In this document: one piece after another, positions 43,550 to 52,647 of the stretch
How the letters are laid out: every line of letters begins with the position of its first letter
Position numbering within the stretch: the stretch's first letter is position 1
NCBI RefSeq assembly: GCF_009695765.1
Contig: NZ_VUNI01000011.1
Span: 27,369 to 91,368, forward strand
DNA from: Roseburia porci
GTDB taxonomy: Bacteria > Bacillota > Clostridia > Lachnospirales > Lachnospiraceae
DNA length: 64,000 bases
Direction: 5' to 3'
Position numbers and translations under genes: made by a program
Notes under the pieces: generated by a model
What the model was told of the DNA's origin: nothing
Databases searched by the model: none
Seen by the model: the letters and a program-made list of their open reading frames with translations, nothing else

Positions 43550-44482
43550 CTAAAACAGTACCTGATAGCAGAGTACCATAAGCGGCATCGTAACAATCGC
43601 AAGAAGTGTTGTCATAACGTTAATCGCGCTGGCATACTGTGAATCATTGCCATAAACCTGACACATCTGCGTCACCGTAGAAGCCGATGGTGTGATCACT
43701 GCAAGAAATACTACAAGAAGGATATTCCATGCATCTGTGTGCCATGTAATCATTCCACTTACTTTTAATAAAACAAGGGCAATTACCGGAATTACAATCA
43801 GCCGGAGCAATGTAACAAAATAGACTTTTTTGTTCAAAAAAACAGCTTTTAAATTCATTCCTGCAAAAAGCATTCCTGTCACGATCATGCTTGCCGGTCC
43901 GATCATACTGCCAACTGCACTTAACGTATCTCCGACAATCTCCGGAAGACGGATTCTCGTAAAGAAAAGAATTACGCCTATGAAAATAGAGATCATATTG
44001 ATATTGCACAGAATTTTTTTCCAATCCATTTTCTCTTCCCTGCTTAGTATTCCTCTGCAATGTGTCCACAAAAATACAAGCTGCACACTCATAAATACAC
44101 AGCCATACAATACCCATTCCTTTCCAAGAATATAGGTTACCAGTGGAACAATCAGATTGCCTGAATTTGAATAATAAATAGAGGCAGTCTCCACCTCATT
44201 CAATTTCAGCACCTTTCCCATTCCCCATACGACCAGAAGCAAAAGCACCTGTAGCAGCACCGAGGCTGCCAGTGCCAAAAGCAGTCCCCGCACCGTTTCC
44301 GGCGTATAGTCCACCTGAAACGCATTGATGATCACACAAGGGATAATCAGGTATAATACAATTTTTGAAATAACCTTACTGTCCTCATCCTTTACGATCC
44401 CGGTCTTCACGATGATATAACCCATGAGAATCATCAAAAATAATTCTGCGATCTGCTCCATAAGCAATAAACTGATCTGCAT
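43550..44482 (-). CDS. AEC family transporter (auxin efflux carrier type)
   Basis: 310 aa with about ten membrane segments in two halves. Family features: LFLMILMGYIIVKTGIVKDEDSKVISKIVLYLIIPCVIINAFQ at the start and VFLAVITPSASTVTQMCQVYGNDSQYASAINVMTTLLAIVTMPL at the end. Relatives export malate, malonate or related organic acids; the substrate here is unknown. Single gene, between the ABC operon and L25. Confidence 0.9.
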   Translation of the reverse strand: MQISLLLMEQIAELFLMILMGYIIVKTGIVKDEDSKVISKIVLYLIIPCVIINAFQVDYTPETVRGLLLALAASVLLQVLLLLVVWGMGKVLKLNEVETASIYYSNSGNLIVPLVTYILGKEWVLYGCVFMSVQLVFLWTHCRGILSREEKMDWKKILCNINMISIFIGVILFFTRIRLPEIVGDTLSAVGSMIGPASMIVTGMLFAGMNLKAVFLNKKVYFVTLLRLIVIPVIALVLLKVSGMITWHTDAWNILLVVFLAVITPSASTVTQMCQVYGNDSQYASAINVMTTLLAIVTMPLMVLCYQVLF

Positions 44483-44531
44483 ATCTGTTTTCTTCCCTTC
44501 TACTTGTTATGCCTTTATCTACTCACTATGG

Positions 44532-44570
44532 AAAAAGGCAGGTTTTCCAATCTGAAAAACCTGCCTCTTT
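44532..44570 (-). terminator. Terminator of the L25 gene
   Basis: GGCAGGTTTT pairs with AAAACCTGCC (10 bp), with TTTTT following on the minus strand and an A/T-rich flank on the other. Confidence 0.88.
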
Positions 44571-44599
44571 GCTTATCATTCTGTTAATCAAGCCACTGA

Positions 44600-45193
44600 T
44601 TATGCCTCAGCAGCTGCGCCATCTTCATCTGCATCTTCATCTTCTGTATCATTATGAGATGCGATAACGCTGACAATTGTTGCATCCAGATGTGTCTGGA
44701 TATCTACATTCTTGTTCTTTGCAAGATCCAGATCGCTGACCTTAATACTGTCACCCAGTCTTAAGTCACTGCAATCGATATCAATCTTGTCAACCAGATC
44801 TTCTGGAAGTGCCTTGTAGGAAATCTCCTCAAGCATCTGCTCCAGAACACCTTCCATAACCTTCTCTTTGTTATGAAGAACGATCTCAGCAACAGAATGT
44901 ACTTTCTCGCCACTGACTAAAGCCTGAAAATCCATCTCGATAATTGCTCTCTTCAGTGGATCATAATCTAATTCTTTGATCAGAACATCATATTTCTTAC
45001 CTTCAACATCCAGCATGATCTGACTGCCTTTCATGCATTCACGTTGAATTCTCTCAGCCTCTCTCTTCTCAATCTTCAGAAGAATTGAGCCCTCGATCTC
45101 TTTTCCGAAAAGATTACCAGTTACATAACCTTCTCTTCTGAGTTTCTTTGCCTTGGTTTCCATGTCTCTTTTTTGCGCTTTTAAAGTATTCAT
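44600..45193 (-). CDS. 50S ribosomal protein L25 / general stress protein Ctc, long form
   Basis: 197 aa. The N-terminal L25 domain that binds 5S rRNA (MNTLKAQKRDMETKAKKLRREGYVTGNLFGKE, LKIEKREAERI) is followed by the longer TL5/Ctc beta domain (ALVSGEKVHSVAEIVLHNKEKVMEGVLEQMLEEISYKALPEDLVDKIDID) and an acidic tail (HNDTEDEDADEDGAAAEA). GGAGG precedes the ATG; dedicated promoter and terminator make it a single-gene unit. Confidence 0.93.
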   Translation of the reverse strand: MNTLKAQKRDMETKAKKLRREGYVTGNLFGKEIEGSILLKIEKREAERIQRECMKGSQIMLDVEGKKYDVLIKELDYDPLKRAIIEMDFQALVSGEKVHSVAEIVLHNKEKVMEGVLEQMLEEISYKALPEDLVDKIDIDCSDLRLGDSIKVSDLDLAKNKNVDIQTHLDATIVSVIASHNDTEDEDADEDGAAAEA

Positions 45194-45286
45194 TTGTCTT
45201 TTCCTCCATGCTACAAATTAAGAACACAGGGATGTTTGCGGAATGTCATTAACCAAATGGCGTTTCGTTTCTCTCGTTCCAATGCT

Positions 45287-45315
45287 GTTATAGTCCTTTT
45301 TGTTTTAAAAATCAA
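45287..45315 (-). promoter_or_regulatory. Promoter of the L25 gene
   Basis: Minus strand -35 TTGATT (45310-45315), 17 nt, -10 TATAAC (45287-45292), giving an approximately 90-nt leader. Confidence 0.6.
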
Positions 45316-45381
45316 GAGGGAATTTTAAATTTTAAGGTAAATAGCTTGTAACGTGCGGGGTTCTGAATAGTTGGTTACATG

Positions 45382-45693
45382 TCACTTATCAATTCCATAT
45401 TTCTTATACATTTCTTTTCGGGCTTTTTCATCAGCTGCGGCAAGCTGCACCTCATCATTTAAACCATGTGCGATCAGATAGGTGATCAGCTTTCCTAAAA
45501 GATTCTCCCCTTCGGATCTGCCCTCAGCTAAAAGTTGTTCCGATTTCAGTTGTAATACCTTTCCTCCCATAATCTCATCCACCTTTCGTTTGATCTGGTT
45601 TTTATCCGGGATTACATATGTGTTGATTTTCTGAAGCATGTCTGAAATGTCATAGTAAAAATCTCTAATTTCTGATATATTTTCATCCTTCAA
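45382..45693 (-). pseudogene. C-terminal fragment of a Rpn/PD-(D/E)XK nuclease-family transposase-like protein
   Basis: 103 codons (KDENISEIRDFYYDISDML...LLAEGRSEGENLLGKLITYLIAHG). The charged middle with AEGRSEGE resembles the C-terminal tail of Rpn-family proteins, whose nuclease domain is N-terminal and missing here. An in-frame TGA stands two codons before the first ATG, and no properly spaced ribosome binding site is present, so it is most likely a remnant. Family call is tentative. Confidence 0.5.
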
Positions 45694-45738
45694 TTACCCG
45701 TATACTAAAAAAATAAAAGATTCAAAGGAGCTGCAATT

Positions 45739-45831
45739 ATGTTATATGAAAATTTTCACAATGGTCTCAATCTTGGCGGCTGGCTTTCCCAATACGAATT
45801 TGTCGACAGCCAGTCACTGAAAGATGAGTAG
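45739..45831 (+). pseudogene. N-terminal stub of a GH5-like glycoside hydrolase
   Basis: ATG after a good AAAGGAG reads MLYENFHNGLNLGGWLSQYE and stops at TAG after 30 codons (ending SLKDE). NLGGWLSQ is the N-terminal beta-strand motif of GH5 exo-glucanase/cellulase proteins, which should continue for over 300 residues. The larE gene begins 15 nt further on from the other strand, so the rest of the gene has been deleted while start and ribosome binding site survive. Confidence 0.65.
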
Positions 45832-45845
45832 CATGACATGAAAAG

Positions 45846-46661
45846 TTATTCACCTAATGTCTCATTCATACTTCCCATTCGATATCCCTGCAAATCCATC
45901 GTCACATAGGTAAAGCCATATGCTTTAAATTCCTTTACGATCTTCTGGCAGTTTTCCTTTTTGATCAAATTGGAAAACTCGTCCGGAAGAACCTCAATTC
46001 TTGCAATTGTGCCATGAATTCGTACTCTCACCTGATGAAATCCCATATCCAGTAAAAGCTGCTCTGCCTGATCTACCATATGCAGCTTTTCTTCGGTGAT
46101 TTCCTCTCCATACACGAATCTTGAAGAAAGGCATGCAAAAGATTGTTTATCCCATGTTTTCAGCCCAAGAGCCTTTGAACGTTCACGGATGTCATTCTTG
46201 GTCATTTCGGCATGGCGAAGAGGACTTTTTATTCCAAGCTCATCAATTGCAATCAAGCCGGGTCTGTAATCACCGTTGTCATCCATATTGGATCCTTCAA
46301 CAACAGCCTGAATTTGTTCTTTTTCTGCAACTCCAAGTAATTTTTCAAATAACTCGCGTTTGCATAAATAACAACGGTTTTTCGGATTATGCTTAAATCC
46401 TTCAATCTCAAGTTCTTCAGATTCACAAATTATATGACGGATTCCGTTTTCGCTGCAGAATTGCTCTGCTTCTTTTAATTCACGTACAGGAAAAGAACAT
46501 GATCTGGCAGTTGCAGCAATCGCCTTATCTCCTAATTCTTCATGCGCAACCTTTAAAAGATAAGTGGAATCCACTCCACTGGAAAATGCCACAACAACGC
46601 TTCCCAAATCTCTTAAATATTTCCGTAAAATTAATTCTTTTTCTTCTGCGGTCTGTTTCAT
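45846..46661 (-). CDS. larE: ATP-dependent sacrificial sulfur transferase LarE
   Basis: 271 aa. PP-loop ATPase: VVAFSSGVDSTYLLKVAHEEL. It adenylates and thiolates the nicotinate-derived precursor to make the nickel-pincer cofactor. The CYLCKRELFE segment holds two cysteines including the one that in LarE of the single-cysteine type donates sulphur. Further motifs: GSNMDDNGDYRPG, SPLRHAEMTKNDIRE, CLSSRFVYGE. ATG overlaps the larB stop (ATGA). LarC and LarA are not in the window. Confidence 0.92.
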   Translation of the reverse strand: MKQTAEEKELILRKYLRDLGSVVVAFSSGVDSTYLLKVAHEELGDKAIAATARSCSFPVRELKEAEQFCSENGIRHIICESEELEIEGFKHNPKNRCYLCKRELFEKLLGVAEKEQIQAVVEGSNMDDNGDYRPGLIAIDELGIKSPLRHAEMTKNDIRERSKALGLKTWDKQSFACLSSRFVYGEEITEEKLHMVDQAEQLLLDMGFHQVRVRIHGTIARIEVLPDEFSNLIKKENCQKIVKEFKAYGFTYVTMDLQGYRMGSMNETLGE

Positions 46662-47386
46662 CTCTTTCTCTCCCCCAATCTGTTGATCTGCGAAGCAAGA
46701 TATCCGGCTCCGTAGCCATTATCGATATTCACAGTTGCAATTCCATTTGCACAGGAATTGATCATCGTAAGCAAGGCTGCAACTCCGTGAAAACTTGCTC
46801 CATAACCGATGGAGGTCGGAACCGCTATGACCGGAACATCTACAAGTCCGCCAACCACACTTGCCAGAGCCCCTTCCATTCCAGCTACAGCAATTACGCA
46901 ATTTGCTTTCTGAACTTCTTCCAGGTGAGATAACAGTCTGTGAATGCCGCTTACACCGACATCATATAATCTGGTTACCTCATTTCCGAAAAACTCCGCT
47001 GTCTGGGCAGCTTCTTCTGCAACCGGGATATCAGCAGTTCCCGCACTGCATACCACAATATTTCCAATCTTCTCTTTTTCTTTTTCAATCTTCAGAATTT
47101 TGGAAAGCGGATCATATGTTACATTTTCACAGTGTTCTTTTACCAGTTCATATTGCTCTTTTGCTGCCCTTGTTCCCATGACCTCGCCGTTTTTTTCATA
47201 CAGCTTCTCAAAAATTTTCACAAGATGCTCATCTGATTTTCCGCTGCAGTATACAACCTCACTGTAACCGGATCGGATCTCTCTATGGGTATCCAGCTTT
47301 GCAAATCCCATTTCCTCAAATGGTTCTTTTCGAAAATAAGCTTCTGCCTCTTCTACCGAGATTTCTCCCGTTTTTACCCGATTCAA
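46658..47386 (-). CDS. larB: Nickel-pincer cofactor biosynthesis protein LarB
   Basis: 242 aa, carboxylates and hydrolyses nicotinic acid adenine dinucleotide in pincer cofactor synthesis; AIR-carboxylase-like. Motifs: FAKLDTHREIRSGYSEVVYC, VVCSAGTADIPVAEEAAQTAEFFGN, VAGMEGALASVVGGLVDVPVIAVPTSIGYGASFHG. The first in-frame standard start is TTG at 47386 with AAGGG 5 nt upstream; homology suggests the protein could begin a few codons earlier, where only ATC or ACG codons follow a strong GGGAGGGG. Start therefore uncertain. Confidence 0.9.
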   Translation of the reverse strand: MNRVKTGEISVEEAEAYFRKEPFEEMGFAKLDTHREIRSGYSEVVYCSGKSDEHLVKIFEKLYEKNGEVMGTRAAKEQYELVKEHCENVTYDPLSKILKIEKEKEKIGNIVVCSAGTADIPVAEEAAQTAEFFGNEVTRLYDVGVSGIHRLLSHLEEVQKANCVIAVAGMEGALASVVGGLVDVPVIAVPTSIGYGASFHGVAALLTMINSCANGIATVNIDNGYGAGYLASQINRLGERKR

Positions 47387-47495
47387 AATATCCCTTGTAT
47401 CGATCGTAGTCCCCTCCCTTGTTACGATATCTTATGCTCTATGAAGACTTTAACATATTTTTCATAAGAAAAAAACAAGGGTATCAATATAAATA

Positions 47496-47924
47496 CTAAT
47501 CTTTCTCATCCAGCATCTCCTGCATTGTATGCCAGCCTAAAACTGCACATTTTACACGTGCAGGCATATGCGAAATATCCTGAAGCACGGACGCCTCCTC
47601 AAGCTCTTCGAGTTCCTCGTCTGTCACTGTTCCTTTGATCATTTTTAAAAACAGATCTGCAAGCTTTAACGCCTCATCTTTGGTTTTTCCGATCACCAGA
47701 TCTAACATAATATCAGCAGATGCCTGGGAAATTGCGCAGCCATCCCCTTCAAAGGCTCCATCTACGACAATGTCATTTTCGACCTTGAGTTTCAGCCAGA
47801 TATCATCTCCGCAGCTTGGATTGACTCCCTCCAGCACAAGATTGGCGTCATCCAGCGCATGTTTATGCTCGGGATGAAGATTATGCTCTGTTAAAATCTC
47901 ATTGTAAAATGTTTTATTCTGCAT
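47496..47924 (-). CDS. sufU: Fe-S cluster scaffold/sulfur relay protein SufU
   Basis: 142 aa. Three conserved cysteines and Asp: VNPSCGDDIWLK, GDGCAISQASADIML, VKCAVLGWHTM; these bind zinc and accept persulphide from SufS. Its ATG lies inside the last codons of sufS (11-nt overlap), so the two proteins are co-translated. Last gene of the suf operon. Confidence 0.95.
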   Translation of the reverse strand: MQNKTFYNEILTEHNLHPEHKHALDDANLVLEGVNPSCGDDIWLKLKVENDIVVDGAFEGDGCAISQASADIMLDLVIGKTKDEALKLADLFLKMIKGTVTDEELEELEEASVLQDISHMPARVKCAVLGWHTMQEMLDEKD

Positions 47925-49128
47925 AGCCCATCTGCCTCCTTATCTCTGCCAGGCTCTTTAAAAATGCATGGATATCTTCCTCGTCATTGTATATTCCAAG
48001 GCTGAGTCTCGTCGCCGAGGAAATTCCAAGATGCTTTAAAAGCGGCTGCGCACAGTGATGTCCCGCGCGTACCGCAATATGATCTGCGTCCAGAATGGAT
48101 GCCACATCATGTGGATGAACGCCATCCAGTGTAAATGTAATAATTCCATGATGGTCTTCGGCTTTCGGTGATCCTACAACATGCACGCCATGGATCTGCT
48201 TCATGCCTTCCATCGCAAGTTTCGTCAGTCTGCTCTCTGTTTCTTCCACCGTATCAAACCCGATCTTTTCGATATATCGGATTGCCTCTGCAAGTGCGCA
48301 TGCACCTGCGGCATTGACTGTTCCGGCCTCAAATTTATGTGGCACCTCAGCCCACACTGCGCCTTCTCTTGTAACGGAATCGATCATTTCCCCGCCACAT
48401 AAAAACGGAGGCATCTTCTCCAGAAGTGCACGTTTTCCATATAACACACCGATGCCCATCGGTGCAAACATTTTGTGTCCGGAAAATGACAGGAAATCAA
48501 CATCCAGATCCTGCACATCCACGGACATATGCGGTACGCTCTGTGCTCCGTCTGCCACGAATACAGCTCCGTGTTCATGCGCAATCTTTGCAAATGTTTT
48601 CAGATCATTTTTACAACCGAGCACATTGGATACATGCGTCATCGCTACAATCTTCGTGTGGTCTGAAATTGCCTTCTGAAATGCTTCTTCCGTAAAATGA
48701 CCATCCTGTGTACATTCCAGATACACGACTTTTGCACCGGTGCGTTTAGCAGCCTGCTGCCACGGAAGCAGATTGCTGTGATGTTCCATGATGCTTACAA
48801 GGATTTCATCCCCCGGCTTTAAGATTTCGCTGCCAAGACTGTATGCTACAAGATTCAATGCCTCCGTTGCATTTCTCACAAAGACAATTTCTTCCGGTTC
48901 TTTTGCGTGGATAAACTCCTGCACCGTCTGTCTCGCTTCCTCGTACTTCTCTGTTGCCATTTCGCCAAGCTCATGAATCCCACGAAATGGATTCGCATTG
49001 TATTTTTCATAAAATTCGCTTTCCGCCTTTAACACGCATTCTGGTTTCTGCGAAGTGGCAGCCGTGTCAAGATACACGATACTGTTGTCACGTAACAACG
49101 GAAAATCTTTCTTTCTATCTGCTCTCAT
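47914..49128 (-). CDS. sufS: Cysteine desulfurase SufS
   Basis: 404 aa PLP enzyme. PLP lysine in FLSFSGHKMFAPMGIGVLYG, the active-site cysteine in VRAGHHCAQPLLKHLG, and the substrate-binding THVSNVLG and ITFTLDGVHPHDVASILD segments of the class II SufS group. Supplies sulphur to SufU. ATG overlaps the sufD stop. Confidence 0.96.
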   Translation of the reverse strand: MRADRKKDFPLLRDNSIVYLDTAATSQKPECVLKAESEFYEKYNANPFRGIHELGEMATEKYEEARQTVQEFIHAKEPEEIVFVRNATEALNLVAYSLGSEILKPGDEILVSIMEHHSNLLPWQQAAKRTGAKVVYLECTQDGHFTEEAFQKAISDHTKIVAMTHVSNVLGCKNDLKTFAKIAHEHGAVFVADGAQSVPHMSVDVQDLDVDFLSFSGHKMFAPMGIGVLYGKRALLEKMPPFLCGGEMIDSVTREGAVWAEVPHKFEAGTVNAAGACALAEAIRYIEKIGFDTVEETESRLTKLAMEGMKQIHGVHVVGSPKAEDHHGIITFTLDGVHPHDVASILDADHIAVRAGHHCAQPLLKHLGISSATRLSLGIYNDEEDIHAFLKSLAEIRRQMGYAE

Positions 49129-50198
49129 ACCTGTTCTTCTGCCTCAAATGTTCTTCCCTGAAATTCAAATATCTTCTTGCGTGTTTCCAGATCCGGGATT
49201 TTTCTGCTGATCTCATCGATTCTGGCCTGTGCCATCATCTCATAAACTTCCTCTTTTGTCAGTCCTCTCGATTCCAGATAGAATAACAGCTCATCATCCA
49301 GCTTTCCGATCGTAGCTCCATGATTGCCTTCCACGTCTTCTTCTGCGCAGAGGATCAGCGGAATTGTGCGGTTTACAACCTCTTCGTCCAGAAGAAGTAC
49401 GTCTTCCTTTTCATTTCCGACTGCACCTTTTGCTCCCTTTTTGAAATCGATCGTTCCACGGTACAGTTTCTTTGCCTGATCCCGTAAAACTCCTGCTGCA
49501 CGCATGTCACTGGTTGTTTTCTTTCCCTGATGCTCAGCTACATAGTTCATATCGAGCACTCCGTCATTCTCTACAAGATATCCTGTTTCTGCCGACAGAT
49601 TACTGCCTTTTCCAAGCAGTGTGGCCTTGCATCCCAGATATGTGTTTTCTCCGCCTAATACGAGCTGGAGCACCTCTACATCTGCGCCATCTTTACACAG
49701 CGCGCCGATGTCATTGAGCAGGGTAAATTTGTTTCCAAGCCGATCGATCTGTACCAGTCTGACTTTTGCATTCTTTTCTGCCACAATCTTCGTCTGCACA
49801 GCTGCCTGACCGGATGCAGATTTATCCGATGTATAATCCATGATCACCGTCACTTCGCTGTCTTCTTCCGCCCGGATTCCAAGTGCACTGACCTCACATG
49901 CTCCTTCTTTATAATCAAACGTCAGTTTTACCGGTTCTTTCGTCTTTTCCCCGGTCGGTGCCTTGTATACATGAGTGGCTGCGCCGGATCTTTTGATCAG
50001 CGTATCCATGTCTTTTCCCATTCCACTTGTGATCTCCTGGAATGTTTTCCAAGCTTCGGTATCTGTTTTCCACTGTTCATCCGTCAGTGGTTTTTCTTCC
50101 GGTATCTGTATATTTTCAAGCTGCGTATCGTTCATGTGAAGCCAGTTCCATGTTTTCGATGGCAGTTCGTTGATTGTCATATTGAGTCCTTGTTCCAC
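49125..50198 (-). CDS. sufD: Fe-S cluster assembly protein SufD
   Basis: 357 aa beta-helix protein of the SufBC2D scaffold. Conserved C-terminal stretch GTIDFKKGAKGAVGNEKEDVLLLDEEVVNRTIPLILCAEEDVEGNHGATIGKLDDELLFYLESRGL is diagnostic. Start: GTG at 50198 with AAAGGAG 8 nt upstream; an ATG six codons later with AAGGA upstream is an alternative. Adjacent to sufB (18-nt gap). Confidence 0.94.
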   Translation of the reverse strand: MEQGLNMTINELPSKTWNWLHMNDTQLENIQIPEEKPLTDEQWKTDTEAWKTFQEITSGMGKDMDTLIKRSGAATHVYKAPTGEKTKEPVKLTFDYKEGACEVSALGIRAEEDSEVTVIMDYTSDKSASGQAAVQTKIVAEKNAKVRLVQIDRLGNKFTLLNDIGALCKDGADVEVLQLVLGGENTYLGCKATLLGKGSNLSAETGYLVENDGVLDMNYVAEHQGKKTTSDMRAAGVLRDQAKKLYRGTIDFKKGAKGAVGNEKEDVLLLDEEVVNRTIPLILCAEEDVEGNHGATIGKLDDELLFYLESRGLTKEEVYEMMAQARIDEISRKIPDLETRKKIFEFQGRTFEAEEQV

Positions 50199-50216
50199 GA
50201 TTCGTTCTCCTTTCTC

Positions 50217-51632
50217 CTATCCGATGCTGCCCTTCATTTCCAACCGGATCAGGTTGTTCATTTCAACCGCATATTCGAGTGGAAGTTCTTTTGATACGTT
50301 GTCGGCAAAACCGCTGACGATCATTGCCCTTGCATCCTCTTCCGAAATTCCTCTCGACATCAGATAAAATACAGCATCATCACTGATTCGTCCGATTTTT
50401 GCCTCATGTCCGATGTCCGCATCCTGCGTACGGATATCCATTGCCGGGATTGTATCGGATCTGGATCTGTCATCTAACATCAGCGACTGACAGGACACAG
50501 CGGATTTGCTCTTTTTCGCTTTCGGTGTCACAACAACAGAGCTTCGGAATGTACTGATTCCTCCATCTTTTGAAATGGATTTGGTGTTGATATAAGAAGA
50601 GGTTTCCGGTGCATTGTGTACAACCTTCGTTCCAGTATCAAGGTTCTGTCCGCCGCCTGCGAACGTAATTCCGGTAAACTCTGCTCTTGCACCTTTTCCA
50701 TTTAATATGCTCATCGGATAAAGGTAGGACACGTGGGAACCAAAAGAGCCTGATACCCATTCGATTGTTCCGCCTTCCTCTACTTTTGCCCGCTTTGTAT
50801 TCAGGTTGTACATGTTTTTGGACCAGTTCTCAATTGTGGAATACCGCAGTTTGGCATTTTTTCCAACGTACAGCTCCACGCAGCCCGCATGCAGGTTCGC
50901 AACGTTATATTTCGGGGCAGAACAGCCTTCGATAAAATGCAGATAAGCACCTTCTTCCACAATAATAAGTGTGTGCTCAAACTGTCCGGCTCCTGCTGCA
51001 TTCAAGCGAAAATACGACTGAAGTGGAATTGTTACTGATACTCCCGCCGGCACATATACAAAAGAACCGCCGGACCATACAGCTCCGTGAAGTGCTGCAA
51101 ATTTATGGTCTCTTGGTGTTACCAGTTTCATGAAATGTTTGCGTACAATATCTTCGTACTCACCGGTCAGTGCGCTTTCCATATCGGTATACACAACGCC
51201 CTGGGCCGCAACTTCTTCTTTTACATTATGGTAAACAAGCTCCGAGTCGTACTGCGCGCCAACGCCGGCAAGCGATTCCCGCTCGGCCTTTGGAATACCA
51301 AGTTTCTCAAAGGTGTCCTTGATATCTTCCGGAACATCGGACCACTTTGCGCTCATACGTGTATTTGGTTTGACATAAGTTGCGATCTGATCGATGTTCA
51401 GTCCTTCAATGGATGGTCCCCATTCCGGGACTTTCATCTCGTTATAGATCTGTAAGGACTCCAGCCGGAAGTTTGCCATCCACGCCGGATCATGCTTTTT
51501 CTCAGAGATTTCCTGTACGATCGCCGGTGTCAGCCCCTGTTTGATGCGGTAAGCATCTTTCTCATCGTTTCGGATGTCGTATATGCTCCGGTCCACATCT
51601 TCTACATAAGTCTTTTCACTGTTGTCTCTCAT
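50217..51632 (-). CDS. sufB: Fe-S cluster assembly protein SufB
   Basis: About 471 aa, the core scaffold of SufBC2D. Motifs: GLTPAIVQEISEKKHDPAWM, GIPKAERESLAGVGAQYDSE, HEFVHPGV-like VYVPAGVSVTIPLQSYFR, HLHAGCVELYVGKNAKLRYSTIENW region, and VSCQSLMLDDRSRSDTIPAMDIR. Start at ATG 51632 (MRDNSEKTYVED), preceded by AAAGGAGG 10 nt upstream; the longer in-frame extension overlaps sufC and lacks homology. Confidence 0.96.
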   Translation of the reverse strand: MRDNSEKTYVEDVDRSIYDIRNDEKDAYRIKQGLTPAIVQEISEKKHDPAWMANFRLESLQIYNEMKVPEWGPSIEGLNIDQIATYVKPNTRMSAKWSDVPEDIKDTFEKLGIPKAERESLAGVGAQYDSELVYHNVKEEVAAQGVVYTDMESALTGEYEDIVRKHFMKLVTPRDHKFAALHGAVWSGGSFVYVPAGVSVTIPLQSYFRLNAAGAGQFEHTLIIVEEGAYLHFIEGCSAPKYNVANLHAGCVELYVGKNAKLRYSTIENWSKNMYNLNTKRAKVEEGGTIEWVSGSFGSHVSYLYPMSILNGKGARAEFTGITFAGGGQNLDTGTKVVHNAPETSSYINTKSISKDGGISTFRSSVVVTPKAKKSKSAVSCQSLMLDDRSRSDTIPAMDIRTQDADIGHEAKIGRISDDAVFYLMSRGISEEDARAMIVSGFADNVSKELPLEYAVEMNNLIRLEMKGSIG

Positions 51633-51648
51633 CGTATCCGAACCTCCT

Positions 51649-52389
51649 TTATAAGAACCGCTCGAAACCGTGTTCATTGATCTCGTCCACAAGCGATGCG
51701 TCGCCGGATGCGACGATCTTACCTGCAACCATGACATGTGTCTGGTCTACATGCAGGGATTCGAGTATTCTGGTGCTGTGCGTGATAATGAGAAGTGCAC
51801 CCTTTTTGTCCTTCTGATATTCTTCGACACCCTTGGAAACCATCCGCACGGCATCAACATCGAGTCCGGAATCTGTCTCATCCAGAATTGCCAGTGATGG
51901 TTTTAACATCAGAAGCTGCAGGATCTCTGCCTTTTTCTTTTCACCACCGGAAAATCCGACATTTAAATCACGGTCTCCATAGGATGGATCCATCTGAAGC
52001 ACTTCCATGGCTTTTTCCAGTTCCTTTTTAAATGTCCAGAGTTTGATTCTTGATCCGGTTCTCTGTTCCACAGATGTACGGATAAAATTACGAAGAGAAA
52101 TTCCAGGCACTTCCAATGGGCTCTGGAAAGACAAAAAAAGTCCGTCCTTTGCACGCTGATCTGCTGATTCTGCAAGAAGGTCTTTTCCTTTGAACAGGAC
52201 TTCTCCACCTGTCACTTCATACCTTGGACTTCCCATAAGCGTATAACCCAATGTGGATTTGCCCGCTCCGTTTGGTCCCATCAGTACATGAGTTTCTCCT
52301 TCATTTATGTTTAAATCTATTCCGTGAAGAATCGACGTATCTTCTACTCTCGCCGACAACTGCTTCACCTGTAATAACTGTTCTGACAT
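51649..52389 (-). CDS. sufC: Fe-S cluster assembly ATPase SufC
   Basis: 246 aa ABC-type ATPase without membrane partner. Walker A GPNGAGKSTLGYTLMG, signature FSGGEKKKAEILQLL, Walker B LAILDETDSGLDVDAVR, all typical of SufC. First gene of sufCBDSU; AGGAG precedes the ATG and the promoter and palindrome at 52406-52463 control the operon. Confidence 0.96.
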   Translation of the reverse strand: MSEQLLQVKQLSARVEDTSILHGIDLNINEGETHVLMGPNGAGKSTLGYTLMGSPRYEVTGGEVLFKGKDLLAESADQRAKDGLFLSFQSPLEVPGISLRNFIRTSVEQRTGSRIKLWTFKKELEKAMEVLQMDPSYGDRDLNVGFSGGEKKKAEILQLLMLKPSLAILDETDSGLDVDAVRMVSKGVEEYQKDKKGALLIITHSTRILESLHVDQTHVMVAGKIVASGDASLVDEINEHGFERFL

Positions 52390-52405
52390 GTTGCATCTCC
52401 TATCC

Positions 52406-52463
52406 CCTAGTGTATTACTAGGATTTTATAAGCCTATTATATCGCCTTTTATTAAATATACAA
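52406..52463 (-). promoter_or_regulatory. suf operon promoter with downstream palindromic operator
   Basis: Minus strand: -35 TTGTAT (52458-52463), 16 nt, consensus -10 TATAAT (52436-52441). Between the predicted start and the sufC ribosome binding site lies the perfect palindrome CCTAGT-N5-ACTAGG (52406-52422). Its placement just downstream of the start suits a repressor roadblock, as expected for Fe-S-responsive control by an IscR/Rrf2-type protein; no such regulator gene is visible here. Confidence 0.7.
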
Positions 52464-52569
52464 CATGCAATTCCTACAAATCTAGTATGTTTTATTCTCC
52501 TTAATGTGAAAAATTGCTCAATAACTGTTCTGCAATAGGCAATTGCGAAACTCTCCCGATATTTACACC

Positions 52570-52607
52570 AGCATGTACTGCAAATGCAACTGACTGCAGT
52601 ACATGCT
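52570..52607. repeat. Perfect 13-bp hairpin in the suf-radical SAM gap
   Basis: AGCATGTACTGCA (52570-52582) pairs with TGCAGTACATGCT (52595-52607) across 12 nt. Only a weak T tract follows on the plus strand (TATCTTAATTTTG), and no gene reads into it, so I do not call it a terminator. Confidence 0.6.
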
Positions 52608-52647
52608 TATCTTAATTTTGTGAGTTTCACAATTGTCTTATATGTAA

